A DNA stretch of 44,571 nucleotides from Streptomyces thermovulgaris (GCF_002155915.1 NZ_MUME01000019.1:1-44571), one strand, 5' to 3'. Shown: positions 1-8,434, numbered from the stretch's first letter. Numbers and translations are program-made. Notes: generated from the letters alone by a model not told the origin.

Positions 1-325
1 CCCGCAGGTGCGGGGAGCAGGTGGACGGCGCGCGAGTGCGAGGAGTATTTGCGGGGCCATCCCCGCAGGTGCGGGGAGCAGCGCGAATCTCGGCGTCCGC
101 CGCGACGTGATGACGGGCCATCCCCGCAGGTGCGGGGAGCAGCCACCATATCCATATTCAGGTTCACAATAACTTGGGCCATCCCCGCAGGTGCGGGGAG
201 CAGCGGAGTTCGGCCGGTGTCTTCTGCGTCATGGCGGGGCCATCCCCGCAGGTGCGGGGAGCAGACCTTCCGCCGGCCGATCGCGAGCGCGGCGACGGGG
301 CCATCCCCGCAGGTGCGGGGAGCAG
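1..325 (-). CRISPR. Type I-E-like CRISPR array, leader-proximal end (cut by window edge)
   Basis: Five complete 28-nt repeats end at 81, 142, 203, 264 and 325, and a sixth, cut by the window start, ends at 20. The period is exactly 61, so every spacer is 33 nt (21-53, 82-114, 143-175, 204-236, 265-297). Visible repeats are identical. Read on the minus strand the repeat begins CTGCTCCCCGC and ends GGGGATGGCCC, the usual type I-E form with a short internal hairpin (CCCCGC/GCGGGG). That sets transcription leftwards from a leader right of 325. Identical repeats fit the leader-proximal, recently acquired end. No cas genes are in the window; they may lie to the left or elsewhere. Spacer 143-175 is about 36% GC, unlike its neighbours. 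Confidence 0.95.
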
Positions 326-456
326 ACTGCGTGACCTGCGAGTCTACGGCGCAGGGGGCGCGGTTTTCACCAGTTTCACCGATTCCGGCAAAAGACGCGA
401 GAGGCTGCACATCCGGCAAACAGGCGTGGGGGCGGAACTTCTGCAAGCGGCGGCTA
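326..456 (-). promoter_or_regulatory. Probable CRISPR leader
   Basis: This stretch lies between the last repeat and the next gene, on the side where an I-E leader is expected from repeat orientation. Read on the minus strand it contains GGTGAAACTGGTGAAAA (around 361-380), which is a short direct repeat of GGTGAAA and less GC-rich than its surroundings. No further repeat copy is found one period on (about 359). Leader function is inferred from position. Confidence 0.6.
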
Positions 457-1017
457 CTACGTCAGGTCCCATCGCCACACACCCCCACGACAGGACAGCT
501 GTGTACCGGCGTCCCGCACATGAAGGACGTCCTTCTCCTCGTCCCACAGCATCCGGAGAACTTCGTCCCGTTCCTCACCGTGCAGAACCCTCTTCCACAG
601 CGGATCGAGGTTCGTCCCGGGAGTCGGCAGTTCGACCGAACGCACCTGCTCCATGCGGAGAGTCGCCGGCCCGAGAGGGGTGTACTCGACGGTCTCGGAC
701 TCCGCCACCGCTTTGTCGAACCTCAGCCCGACCTCCACGCCCCGCTCTCCCGCGGGGAGGACGGACAGCTGGAAACCCTCGGGCTCGATGCCTACTTCAC
801 CGGCCACGCCGGGAATCTCCCCGTCCAGGATCTCCCGGCCGAGGGAGGTACGGAGCTCGTCCAGGATCGGAGTGCATCCACTCCACATCCACTCCACATG
901 GGAATCCTTCGCTCTGTTCGCCGATGGTGGCAGTGCGCGGAGGGCGTCGCCCGCTGTCGGCCTGTATACGCGCACAGCACCCTCTGTGTTGAACCGGACC
1001 GCTGAGCCGTCGCCCAC
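457..1017 (-). CDS. Hypothetical protein, probably a frameshifted membrane-anchored protein
   Basis: No family recognised. The minus-strand frame ending at TAG 457-459 gives about 186 residues from a GTG at 1015-1017, with ordinary Streptomyces coding character (rich in Glu, Val, Leu; ends WRWDLT). That GTG has only a distant purine-rich stretch before it. A better start lies in a different frame: ATG 1109-1111, preceded by GGGGCAGG about 8 bases away and followed by a hydrophobic segment (MVLFACAAVVFAGAWVCERA). The two frames abut near 1015-1030 and would join into a protein of about 217 residues if one base were added or lost. I therefore suspect a frameshift that separates a signal or membrane anchor from its soluble domain. 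A sequencing error is possible. Confidence 0.5.
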   Translation of the reverse strand: MGDGSAVRFNTEGAVRVYRPTAGDALRALPPSANRAKDSHVEWMWSGCTPILDELRTSLGREILDGEIPGVAGEVGIEPEGFQLSVLPAGERGVEVGLRFDKAVAESETVEYTPLGPATLRMEQVRSVELPTPGTNLDPLWKRVLHGEERDEVLRMLWDEEKDVLHVRDAGTQLSCRGGVWRWDLT

Positions 1018-1138
1018 AAGCGTGCGGCTGCTTCCCTTGCTTCGGGTGCGAAGCACGCTCGCACACCCATGCGCCGGCGAACACCACCGCCGCACACGCG
1101 AACAGCACCATGGCATCGGCCCTGCCCCACGACGCCGC

Positions 1139-1249
1139 GGCACGGGTCTTGCCGGGCTCAAGGGCCGGGTCGTCGCACTCGACGGAACCCTGCGCGCCGG
1201 GCCGGAGGACGGCGGCTTCCGCCTGACGGCGGTGCTGCCGCTGCGATGA
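1139..1249 (+). pseudogene. C-terminal remnant of a two-component sensor histidine kinase
   Basis: The last 36 codons of a plus-strand frame, ending at TGA 1247-1249, read GTGLAGLKGRV, then ALDGTLRAGP, GGFRL and a terminal VLPLR. This is the G2 box and closing beta strand of the HATPase_c domain of NarL-partner histidine kinases (family pattern GxGLxGMxxRV...GGxLxxGPxxGGGFxVxxxLPL). Nothing upstream in any frame resembles the N, D or G1 boxes or a dimerisation domain, and the adjacent minus-strand gene overlaps where they would be. It is a decayed stub and cannot encode a working kinase. Confidence 0.65.
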
Positions 1250-1263
1250 ACACGCCCTCGCCC

Positions 1264-1300
1264 TCCTCCCGGTGAGGAGCCGTCCTCCTCCCGGTGAGGA
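1264..1300. repeat. Duplicated small hairpin (22-bp period)
   Basis: TCCTCCCGGTGAGGA occurs at 1264-1278 and again at 1286-1300. Each copy folds as TCCTC/GAGGA around a CCGGT loop. It lies between the kinase remnant (+) and the end of the ArsR-type gene (-), so it may act as a weak bidirectional terminator. Confidence 0.5.
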
Positions 1301-1328
1301 CCGGCGCCCGTCTCCCGCCTTCGGCGGA

Positions 1329-2351
1329 TCAGGTCCCGGGGGAGACGGACACGGCCTCGTCGGCCCCCGCCATGAGCCGGTCGCCCAGGGCGCTGCGCCG
1401 GTACAGGACCTGGCGTCCGGCGCGGGCCCGGTTGACCAGGCCCGTGGCGTGCAGCACCCGCAGATGCTGGGAGACGGCGCTCGGGGTGACGCGGAGCCGG
1501 CGGGCCAGTTCCACCGTGGACAGCGGCTCTTCGAGAAGGCCGAGCAGCCGTGCCCGGGGCGCGCCGAGCAACGACACGAGGGCGCGCGGGTCGGCGGCGG
1601 ACGCGGATTCCCCCGTGGACTCCCACAAGGTGGCCACTCCACGGCTCGGATAGACGAGCTCCGGCGGCACATCGGGGCTGACCGGGGGCGCGGGCTTGTG
1701 CGCGAACACGGACGGCAGCAGAAGCAGCCCCCGGCCGGAGGCCGCCACCCGGTGGCTGCTGATCATCTTGTCGATGTGCAGCTCCCCGTTGTGCCAGCGC
1801 AGGTTCGGGTGCATGTCGGCGAACAGCAGCCGGGCGCCGCCCAGGGCGAGTTGGCGGGCGCGGTAGGTCATGTCGGCCTCCAGGACCCGCCGCATCTGCG
1901 GCCACATCGGCTCGATGGCCACCTTCCAGTACTGCCGCAGGAGTGCGCAGAGCGCGTCGCGGAGCTCGGCGACGGCGGCGTCGTCGCCGGTGACGGCGTC
2001 CCGCAGGGCCTCGGGAAGCGGGTCCGGTGCGTGCGTGAGCCGCAGGTCGTGGCGGACCCGGGCGGGCGGCACCCGGCGGACGGCGGCGAGCTGCTCCTCG
2101 AAGGACGGCGCGAAGCAGGCGGGTGTGGGGGTGAGGAAGTCGGGGAGGGTGCGTCTGCGCGCCACCAGGGACATCAGCAGCCCGGTGTCCAGCGGTGCGA
2201 GTCCGCCGAGGACGGATCTGCGCCAGGGAAGGTGCAGCGCGGACAGGCCGGGATCCTGCAACACCCGCAGACTGAGCAGGGTTTCGTGCAGGGGCGAGAG
2301 GGCGAACCGTGTGTTCGCCAGATCCTCGACGCCCAGCACAAATGTGATCAT
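1329..2351 (-). CDS. ArsR-type winged-helix regulator with an N-terminal DUF5937-like domain
   Basis: 340 residues from ATG 2349-2351. The C-terminal third (about 255-330) is a winged helix of the ArsR class: leucine-rich helix, STVELARRLRVTPSAVSQHLR as the helix-turn-helix, then the wing ending in GRQVLYRRS. The N-terminal 230 residues form the alpha/beta domain common in large streptomycete ArsR-like proteins. I see no metal-binding CxC, so the signal is unlikely to be a metal. A TAGCGT -10 box (2360-2365) lies 8 bases before ATG, so the message is probably leaderless. It is divergent from an MFS exporter and is its likely repressor; the frame remains open beyond this ATG, but that part looks non-coding. 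Confidence 0.85.
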   Translation of the reverse strand: MITFVLGVEDLANTRFALSPLHETLLSLRVLQDPGLSALHLPWRRSVLGGLAPLDTGLLMSLVARRRTLPDFLTPTPACFAPSFEEQLAAVRRVPPARVRHDLRLTHAPDPLPEALRDAVTGDDAAVAELRDALCALLRQYWKVAIEPMWPQMRRVLEADMTYRARQLALGGARLLFADMHPNLRWHNGELHIDKMISSHRVAASGRGLLLLPSVFAHKPAPPVSPDVPPELVYPSRGVATLWESTGESASAADPRALVSLLGAPRARLLGLLEEPLSTVELARRLRVTPSAVSQHLRVLHATGLVNRARAGRQVLYRRSALGDRLMAGADEAVSVSPGT

Positions 2352-2496
2352 TAAGCCATACGCTACATCGATTGGCGGCGCGGCGCCGGTGCGCTGCACT
2401 TCGGCGCATGACCTCCCCCACTTCTGCGCGGTGCCCGGCGAGGGGCACCGAAGCCGTGCACGGCACCGGCACCGTCGTCGCACCGGTGGGGCGGCC
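2352..2496. promoter_or_regulatory. Divergent promoter region of regulator and exporter
   Basis: 145 bp between two divergent starts. The regulator-proximal part (2352-2376) is AT-richer and holds the TAGCGT -10 box at 2360-2365. No clear long palindrome is visible. Confidence 0.5.
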
Positions 2497-3741
2497 GTGA
2501 GCCGCCGGCTGCTTCTGCTGCTGTCCCTCACCTGCGCGGTGGCGGTGGGCAACCTCTACTTCCCGCAGGCCATCACCCCGCTGCTCGCCGACGGGCTGCG
2601 GGTCTCCCCCGACTCGGCCACCCTGGCGGTGACCGCCACTCAGGTCGGCTACACGGCGGGGATCGTGCTGCTGGTGCCGCTCGGCGACCGGTTCCCCCGC
2701 CGGAGGTTCCTCGTCGTGCTGCTCGTCTGCACCGGGCTGGCGCTGCTCGCCGCGGGCTGTGCGCCCGCGCTGACGCCTCTCGTCGCCGCCGGCACTCTCG
2801 TCGGGCTCACCACCGTGGCCGCCCAGATCGTCGGTCCCCTGGCGGTCGGGCTCGTGGCCGCCGACCGCCGCGGGGCGGTCGTCGGCGCCCTGCTGAGCGG
2901 ATCGACCTGCGGCATGCTGCTCGCCCGTACCTTCAGCGGCACCCTCGGCACCTGGCTGGGCTGGCGGGCCCCCTATCTGGTCGCCGCCGCCCTGGCCCTG
3001 CTGCTCGCCGTCGCCCTGGCCTCCGCCCTCCCGGCCGTACGCCCGGACGCCCCCGGGTCGTCCGTCCCCGCGCTTCTGGCCGCACCGCTGCGGCTGCTGC
3101 GCACCGAGCCGGAGCTGCGCCGCTCCTGCTTCTACCAGGCGACCGTCTTCGCCGGGTTCTCGGCCGTGTGGACCTGTCTGGCGCTCCTTCTGGCCGGTCC
3201 GGCCTACCGGCTGGGCGGCCAGGCCGTCGGCATGCTCGCCCTGGTCGGCGGAGCGACCATGCTCTGCACGCCGCTCGCCGGGCGCCTTGTGGACCGCAGG
3301 GGACCGGATCCGGTGAACCTCGTCTGCCTGCTCGGCGTCCTGCTGTCCGCCGCGGTCCTCGTCCCCGGTTCCCGGGGCGGCGTGCCGGGGCTGGCCGCCC
3401 TGGTCCTCGGCACGCTGCTCCTGGACGTCTCGATGCAGTCCGGCATGGTCGCCAACCAGGCCCGGGTCTACGCCCTGCGTCCCGAGGCGCGCGGCAGGCT
3501 CAACACCGCCTACATGACCTGCGCCTATCTGGGCGGCAGCGCGGGTTCCTGGCTCGGGGTGCGGGTCTGGGAGCGGGCCGGCTGGGGCGGGGTGTGCGCA
3601 CTCGTCGCGTTCCTGGCCGCCCTCGCCCTGGCCCGCCATCTGCCGGTCCTGCTCAGGCCCTCCGCCGGGACGGCACCGCGGCCCTCCGGGAAGGAGGCCC
3701 ACGCTGCCCGCTCCGGGGAGGAGCGGGGCCCGGCGCTGTAG
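2497..3741 (+). CDS. MFS transporter (drug/proton antiporter type)
   Basis: 414 residues from GTG 2497-2499, chosen because GGTGGGG lies about 6 bases before it and the first transmembrane helix follows at once (LLLLLSLTCAVAVGN). Twelve hydrophobic segments are apparent. The loop after helix 2 carries the MFS signature as GDRFPRRR, and a related RLVDRRGP sits at the corresponding place of the second half. The start and NLYFPQA resemble AraJ/YgaY-like efflux permeases. It probably exports a toxic compound or metabolite by proton antiport. Divergent from the ArsR-type gene, which makes regulated efflux likely. Substrate unknown. Confidence 0.85.
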   Translation: MSRRLLLLLSLTCAVAVGNLYFPQAITPLLADGLRVSPDSATLAVTATQVGYTAGIVLLVPLGDRFPRRRFLVVLLVCTGLALLAAGCAPALTPLVAAGTLVGLTTVAAQIVGPLAVGLVAADRRGAVVGALLSGSTCGMLLARTFSGTLGTWLGWRAPYLVAAALALLLAVALASALPAVRPDAPGSSVPALLAAPLRLLRTEPELRRSCFYQATVFAGFSAVWTCLALLLAGPAYRLGGQAVGMLALVGGATMLCTPLAGRLVDRRGPDPVNLVCLLGVLLSAAVLVPGSRGGVPGLAALVLGTLLLDVSMQSGMVANQARVYALRPEARGRLNTAYMTCAYLGGSAGSWLGVRVWERAGWGGVCALVAFLAALALARHLPVLLRPSAGTAPRPSGKEAHAARSGEERGPAL

Positions 3742-3829
3742 CGCGGGCCGCCTGCTTCCGCGCCGGCCGCCGTGCCGACTCATGGCGGAGCCCCGACGCG
3801 GTCGTCCCGAGACGTCCGGCCGGGGCAAC

Positions 3830-3869
3830 GGCAAGGGCCCCGCCGCCCGGAGGCGACGGGGCCCTTGCC
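3830..3869. terminator. Hairpin terminator of ssrA
   Basis: Perfect 13-bp stem GGCAAGGGCCCCG (3830-3842) with its complement at 3857-3869 and a 14-nt loop. It is placed 14 bases beyond the tmRNA 3' end and also faces the end of the MFS gene. Confidence 0.8.
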
Positions 3870-3882
3870 CACATGGGATGAG

Positions 3883-4279
3883 TGGAGATGGCGGGAATCG
3901 AACCCGCGTCCAACGGTGCAGAACCAGGGCTTCTCCGTGTGCAGTCCGCTTCGCTTTTCTCGGCCCCGGAGATCACGCGGACAAGTCTCCGACGGGCTCA
4001 GTCACTGTGTGGTTTCCCTCTTCACCCCGTGACCGGGCTGGAGGTTGAGTCCTCTAGCTGATGCCAGACTCCGGGCCGAGGACACTCCCGGGCTGACACT
4101 CCCTTTGAGTAGGAGGCTCGCTCGCGCTGCTTATCAGGCAGCGAGGGCGAAGGCCTGCTGGGAGGAATCGCGCTTGATGTTGGCGATTATTTTTTTCGGC
4201 CTGTGGTTTACGAGATCATGGCCGCTTCCTCGACACGCTTCCCCTGCTTCAACAACCGCTGTCGAAACCGATCATCCCC
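3883..4279 (-). ncRNA. ssrA: tmRNA (SsrA)
   Basis: Transfer-messenger RNA that, with SmpB, rescues stalled ribosomes and adds a degradation tag. Reading the minus strand, the 5' end GGGGATG (4273-4279) pairs with CATCTCC (3884-3890) to form the tRNA-like acceptor stem, with the TTCGATTCC T-loop just before. The message part starts at GCC 4182-4184 after an A-rich stretch and encodes ANIKRDSSQQAFALAA, stopping at TGA 4134-4136 followed directly by TAA. The discriminator is A (3883), and the genome then reads CTC, so the CCA end is not encoded and must be added after transcription. smpB lies 207 bp upstream on the same strand. That gap also contains an imperfect inverted repeat near 4295-4312. 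Confidence 0.97.
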
Positions 4280-4486
4280 ATGTTGACTTTTCAACCCCCT
4301 CCAGGAGGGGTCGCATGCACCGTCCTGCGGTGCTGGCGCCATGGTACGTGACCAACGCCGGTCGATGCCACCGTATTCCCGCCGGTCACCCGGCTGTGGC
4401 ACCGGGTTCACCCCCGTCGGGCCACCCATGCGCCTCTTGCTGCAACGCCCGGGGGCGCCGGATCATTCCCGGCCGCCGCACGGGCC

Positions 4487-4966
4487 CTACAGCCGCTGCC
4501 GGCGCCGTGCCGCCGCCATCGCGCGCTGCGCCTCACGGCGGTCCTGCTTCTCGCGGAGGGCCTGCCGCTTGTCGTAGTCCTTCTTGCCCTTCGCCAGCGC
4601 GATCTCGACCTTGGCCCGGCCGTCCTTGAAGTACAGGGAGAGCGGCACGATCGTGTGCCCCGTCTCCTGGGACTTCGCCTCCAGCTTGTCGATCTCCGAG
4701 CGGTGCAGCAGCAGCTTCCGCTTGCGGCGGGCGCTGTGGTTGGTCCACGTGCCCTGGCTGTACTCGGGCACGTGCACGTTGTACAGCCACGCCTCGCCGC
4801 CGTCCATCTGCACGAAGCCGTCGGTCAGCGTGGCCCGTCCCTGGCGCAGCGACTTCACCTCTGTCCCCATCAGCACCAGACCGGCCTCGTAGGTGTCGAG
4901 GATGTGGTAGTCGTGCCGCGCCTTCTTGTTCTGCGCGATCAGCTTGCGCCCTTTTTCCCTAGCCAT
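4487..4966 (-). CDS. smpB: SsrA-binding protein SmpB
   Basis: 159 residues from ATG 4964-4966. SmpB binds the tRNA-like end of tmRNA and places it in the A site of stalled ribosomes. The family hallmarks are present: [20 protein letters not shown] at the start, [16 protein letters not shown], the [23 protein letters not shown] strand region and a basic C-terminal tail rich in Arg, Ala and Gln. Length is normal for the family. An in-frame ATG four codons upstream (4976-4978) is possible, but neither start has a strong ribosome site; I prefer MAREKG by family similarity. It is followed by ssrA, the expected partner. Confidence 0.95.
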   Translation of the reverse strand: MAREKGRKLIAQNKKARHDYHILDTYEAGLVLMGTEVKSLRQGRATLTDGFVQMDGGEAWLYNVHVPEYSQGTWTNHSARRKRKLLLHRSEIDKLEAKSQETGHTIVPLSLYFKDGRAKVEIALAKGKKDYDKRQALREKQDRREAQRAMAAARRRQRL

Positions 4967-5018
4967 AGTGCCGCCCATTTTCGCACTGCACAGGGGTGGC
5001 CGTGCGCGGGCGAAGGGC

Positions 5019-5060
5019 GCGTGCCCGCCGTGCACTACCGCGTGCCCGCCGTGCCCTACG
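5019..5060. repeat. 21-bp tandem duplication over the end of the S41 protease gene
   Basis: Two copies of GCGTGCCCGCCGTGC(A/C)CTAC(C/G) lie at 5019-5039 and 5040-5060 with two differences. On the minus strand each contains TAG; the right-hand copy carries the actual stop codon of the protease gene. Confidence 0.7.
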
Positions 5061-6234
5061 ACGAGGCGCCCAGGCCCGTCAGGACCGTCTCGGCCCGCTC
5101 CATCGCGTCGCTGCCCGCCTCCAGGTCGGGGATGATGCCCCGGCCGTCCACGGCGTGGCCGCCGGGGGTGCGGTAGTGCCCGACCGTGAGTTCGGCGACG
5201 GAGCCGTCGGGCAGCCGGCTCGGCATCTGCACCGAGCCCTTGCCGAAGGTGCGCGAGCCCATGACGACCGCGCGGCCGCGGTCCTGGAGGGCCCCGGTGA
5301 GCAGTTCGGCGGCGCTCATCGTGCCGCCGTCGACGAGGGCGACCAGGGGGCGGGTGGTGTCGCCGCCGGGGTCGGCGTGCAGGGCGCGCTGCTCGCCGTC
5401 GACGTCGTAGGTGGCGACCAGGCCGCCGTCGAGGAAGACGGAGGCGGTGGTGACGGCCTCGGCGACCAGGCCGCCGGAGTTGCCGCGCAGGTCCAGGATG
5501 ATCCCGGAGGCGGGCGGGGAGCGCCGTACGGCCGAACGGACCTCGTCGCCCACGCCCTTGGTGAAGGCGGAGATCTCGATGACGGTCACGTCGGAGGCCG
5601 GGTGCCGCACCGTGACCGGCTCCGTGGACAGACGGGCCCGGCGCAGGGTCGTGCTCCATGTGCGTGTGCCGCGCTGCAGGCCCAGGGTGACGGCGCTGCC
5701 GACGGAGGCGTGTTCCGCGTCGCCGCGCAGCAGGGAGACGACCTCGGTGACGGACAGGCCGTCCACCTTCCTGCCGTCGACGCTGCGCAGCCGGTCGCCC
5801 GCGCGGATGCCGGCGGCGGCCGCGGGCGAGCCCGCCCGGACCCTCGTCACCTCGATACGGCCGTCCCGCTCGCGCCGGGCCCGCAGCCCGACGCCGGTGT
5901 ACCGGCCGTCCAGGGACTCCTGGAACTCCTCGTACTCGCCGCGGGAGTAGACGGCACCCCAGCGGTCGCCGCTGCGGCTGACCGCGCGTTCGGCGGCCTG
6001 CAAGGGGGACTTGCCGTCGGCCATGGCCTCGGCCGCCGCGCGTCTCACGTCCTCGTCCCGGCCGCCCGCGACGGCGGCCGTGGGACCGGTCTGCCTCGAC
6101 TCGGTCTTCCGCTCGTGGTGGCCGGGCAGGGACCCCGTCACCGCACCGGCGGCGAGCACACCGACGAAAACCGCTGTCAGGGCGACCCCGGTACGGCCGC
6201 GTCGAGGCTGACAGAACAGGTCACGACCCGACAT
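5056..6234 (-). CDS. S41 family C-terminal processing protease (CtpA-like), membrane-anchored
   Basis: 392 residues from ATG 6232-6234. An N-terminal hydrophobic helix ([19 protein letters not shown], about 17-35) anchors or exports it. A PDZ domain follows (around 115-200, [15 protein letters not shown]), then the S41 catalytic domain. The catalytic serine is in [10 protein letters not shown] and the lysine in RTFGKGSVQ, giving the Ser-Lys dyad. [10 protein letters not shown] is the conserved strand before the nucleophile. A longer reading from GTG 6304-6306 would overlap the ftsX stop, but its extra residues look non-coding. It probably trims exported or membrane proteins. It lies downstream of ftsEX, so a cell-wall or division role is plausible but inferred. 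Confidence 0.92.
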   Translation of the reverse strand: MSGRDLFCQPRRGRTGVALTAVFVGVLAAGAVTGSLPGHHERKTESRQTGPTAAVAGGRDEDVRRAAAEAMADGKSPLQAAERAVSRSGDRWGAVYSRGEYEEFQESLDGRYTGVGLRARRERDGRIEVTRVRAGSPAAAAGIRAGDRLRSVDGRKVDGLSVTEVVSLLRGDAEHASVGSAVTLGLQRGTRTWSTTLRRARLSTEPVTVRHPASDVTVIEISAFTKGVGDEVRSAVRRSPPASGIILDLRGNSGGLVAEAVTTASVFLDGGLVATYDVDGEQRALHADPGGDTTRPLVALVDGGTMSAAELLTGALQDRGRAVVMGSRTFGKGSVQMPSRLPDGSVAELTVGHYRTPGGHAVDGRGIIPDLEAGSDAMERAETVLTGLGASS

Positions 6235-6302
6235 GGCGGTGAGTCTAGGACAAGGCCCCGGGACCGTACGGCCGGTCGGGTGTACGGCCCCGTTGGCATG
6301 CG

Positions 6303-7220
6303 TCACACCTTCAGGTACTTGCGCAACGCGAAGAACGCTGCCACCGCGGGCATCAGCACACTTGTCGCAAGGATGAGCGGCAGCTTGGTCAGGACCGCGT
6401 CCCAGCCGATGAAGTTGATCAGGTTCAGCTTCTCCGACAGCGCCAGACCGTTGTCGATGATGAAGTACCGCCCGATGATCAAAAAGCCGCAGGCGAGCAC
6501 GCCGCCGATCAGTCCGGCGACCGCCGCCTCCATGATGAACGGCGCCTGGATGTAGAAGCCGGAGGCACCCACCAGGCGCATGATCCCGGTCTCCCGCCGG
6601 CGGCTGAACGCCGACACGCGCACGGTGTTGACGATCAGCATCAGCGCCACGACGAGCATCAGCGACATCACCGCGCGCGCGGCCCAGTTCATGCCGTTCA
6701 GCAGCCCGAAGAGGTTGTCCAGGATGCCCTTCTGGTCCTGCACGGACTGCACGCCGTCACGGCCGTTGAAGGCGCTCGCGATGACCTTGTACTGCTCCGG
6801 GTTCTTCAGCTTGATCCGGTACGACTCCTGCATCTGGTCCGGTGTGATGGTGTTGGCCAGCGGAGAGTCGCCGAACTGCTCCTTGTAGTGCTTGTAGGCC
6901 TCGTCCTGGGACTCGTAGGTGACCTTCTCGACCACCGACATCTTCTTCAGGTCGGTGAGGATCGCCTTCTTCTGGTCCTCGGTGACCGCGCCCTTGGCAC
7001 AGTTGGGGTCGTTCTGGGCGTTGCTCTTGTTGCAGAGGAAGATCGAGACGTTGATCTTGTCGTACCAGTAGCCCTTCATCTGGTTGACCTGGTCGCTCAT
7101 CAGGAGCGACCCGCCGAACAGGGCCAGCGACAGGGCGACGGAGACGATGACGGCGAAGGTCATCGTCAGATTGCGGCGGAGACCGACACTGATCTCCGAC
7201 AGGACGAACTGGGCGCGCAT
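6303..7220 (-). CDS. ftsX: Cell division protein FtsX
   Basis: 305 residues from ATG 7218-7220. FtsX is the membrane half of the FtsEX complex, which converts ATP hydrolysis by FtsE into activation of peptidoglycan hydrolases outside the cell. Visible are one transmembrane helix near the N-terminus (about 20-45), an extracellular domain of about 130 residues with two cysteines (FLCNKSNAQNDPNC) and three C-terminal helices, the standard topology. RRRETGIMRLVGASGFYIQAPF is the conserved cytoplasmic coupling loop of the family. ftsE lies 35 bp upstream on the same strand, so the pair is an operon. Confidence 0.96.
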   Translation of the reverse strand: MRAQFVLSEISVGLRRNLTMTFAVIVSVALSLALFGGSLLMSDQVNQMKGYWYDKINVSIFLCNKSNAQNDPNCAKGAVTEDQKKAILTDLKKMSVVEKVTYESQDEAYKHYKEQFGDSPLANTITPDQMQESYRIKLKNPEQYKVIASAFNGRDGVQSVQDQKGILDNLFGLLNGMNWAARAVMSLMLVVALMLIVNTVRVSAFSRRRETGIMRLVGASGFYIQAPFIMEAAVAGLIGGVLACGFLIIGRYFIIDNGLALSEKLNLINFIGWDAVLTKLPLILATSVLMPAVAAFFALRKYLKV

Positions 7221-7255
7221 GGCGTCTGGTCAAGCCTTTCCGTCGTGGACTTCGC

Positions 7256-7945
7256 TCAGTGCTGGTAGCCGTAGACGCCGCGTGCCTGGTCGCGGACGAG
7301 ACGGCCCTTGTCCAGCTCGATGACGCGTTTGCGCATCTGGTCCACGATGTTCTGGTCGTGGGTCGCCATCACCACGGTGGTACCCGTCCGGTTGATGCGG
7401 TCGAGCAGCTTCATGATGCCCACGGAGGTCTGCGGGTCGAGGTTGCCGGTGGGCTCGTCGCAGATGAGCAGCTTGGGCCGGTTGACGAAGGCCCGCGCGA
7501 TGGCGACGCGCTGCTGCTCACCACCGGACAGCTCGCCCGGCATCCGGTCCTCCTTGCCGCCGAGCCCGACGAGCTCGAGCACCTGCGGCACGGACTTGCG
7601 GATCTCGCCGCGCGACTTGCCGATGACCTCCTGCGCGAAGGCGACGTTCTCGGCCACCGTCTTGTTCGGCAGGAGCCGGAAGTCCTGGAAGACCGTCCCC
7701 AGCTGGCGGCGGATCTGCGGCACCTTCCAGTTGGAGATGCGGCCGAGGTCCTTGCCCAGGACGTGCACCTGCCCATGGGTGGCCCGCTCCTCGCGGAGGA
7801 TCAGCCGCAGGAAGGTGGACTTTCCGGAGCCGGAGGACCCCACGAGGAACACGAACTCGCCCTTCTCCACCTCCAGGGACACATCCCTGAGGGCTGGACG
7901 GCTCTGCTTGGGGTAGACCTTGGAGACGTTGTCGAATCGGATCAC
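7256..7945 (-). CDS. ftsE: Cell division ATP-binding protein FtsE
   Basis: 229 residues from GTG 7943-7945. ABC ATPase partner of FtsX. Walker A is GSSGSGKST (36-44), the Q-loop is in [11 protein letters not shown], the signature is LSGGEQQR, Walker B is [13 protein letters not shown], and the switch histidine is in MATHDQ. Length and order are normal. A TAAGGT -10-like box lies about 40 bases upstream on the minus strand (near 7984). No strong ribosome site precedes the GTG. The operon continues into ftsX and probably the S41 protease and smpB. Confidence 0.96.
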   Translation of the reverse strand: MIRFDNVSKVYPKQSRPALRDVSLEVEKGEFVFLVGSSGSGKSTFLRLILREERATHGQVHVLGKDLGRISNWKVPQIRRQLGTVFQDFRLLPNKTVAENVAFAQEVIGKSRGEIRKSVPQVLELVGLGGKEDRMPGELSGGEQQRVAIARAFVNRPKLLICDEPTGNLDPQTSVGIMKLLDRINRTGTTVVMATHDQNIVDQMRKRVIELDKGRLVRDQARGVYGYQH

Positions 7946-8186
7946 GGATGCACCACGGGTCGCCGGGGGTAGATGAGCGTGACCTTACGCGAATCGGGTG
8001 GGGGTGCGCAGTCGCCGGTCGGCGTTGAGTGCGGGTTGTACATTTTTGTGCCGTGCGTGTACCGGGGCTCGCTCTCGGCTCAGCCACCCGCGCGCCGTTC
8101 GAGGGAACCTGGCATGGTGGACGGGGGAACATTCGTGTGTCTGTGAGCGTTTCTATGAACGGAACCGGTGCAAGGAGGGCGAGCGC

Positions 8187-8378
8187 ATGACGTACGACCG
8201 GCTGGTGTGCGCGAACTGTGCGGCGCCCGTGAGCGAAGGCCGGTGCCCCGTGTGCCGTGCGAGCCGCGAACGGCTGCAGCAGGAGAACTTCTTCGCGGGG
8301 CTGAACCCGATGGCGCTGATCGCGCTGCTGGCGGTGCTGATCGCCGCGGTGGCGCTGCTGGCACACCAGACGGCGTAG
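8187..8378 (+). CDS. Small zinc-ribbon membrane protein
   Basis: 63 residues from ATG 8187-8189, with AAGGAGGG ideally placed before it. Residues 8-26 hold two Cys pairs (CANC and CPVC) spaced like a single zinc ribbon. Residues about 42-58 form one hydrophobic helix (MALIALLAVLIAAVALLA). The cytosolic knuckle and C-terminal anchor suggest a membrane-bound adaptor. Function unknown. It is divergent from ftsEX and convergent with the LAETG protein, and a strong terminator follows. Confidence 0.85.
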   Translation: MTYDRLVCANCAAPVSEGRCPVCRASRERLQQENFFAGLNPMALIALLAVLIAAVALLAHQTA

Positions 8379-8399
8379 AGCTCGCGTACGAATGCACAC

Positions 8400-8434
8400 G
8401 AAGGGGCCCGGAGCCTGCCGCTCCGGGCCCCTTC
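8400..8434. terminator. Bidirectional hairpin terminator
   Basis: Perfect 15-bp stem, GAAGGGGCCCGGAGC (8400-8414) against 8420-8434, with a 5-nt loop. It separates two convergent genes. Confidence 0.85.

Noticed and set aside
326..390. A seventh CRISPR repeat one period further right
   Set aside because: At about 359 the sequence does not match the repeat, so the array ends at 325.
49..1005. Open frames running through the CRISPR repeats
   Set aside because: They are repeat translations without starts or family similarity.
457..3834. 1125-residue open frame on the minus strand
   Set aside because: It crosses the ArsR-type and MFS genes in the wrong frame and is Arg/Pro/Gly-rich; only the last 186 codons look real.
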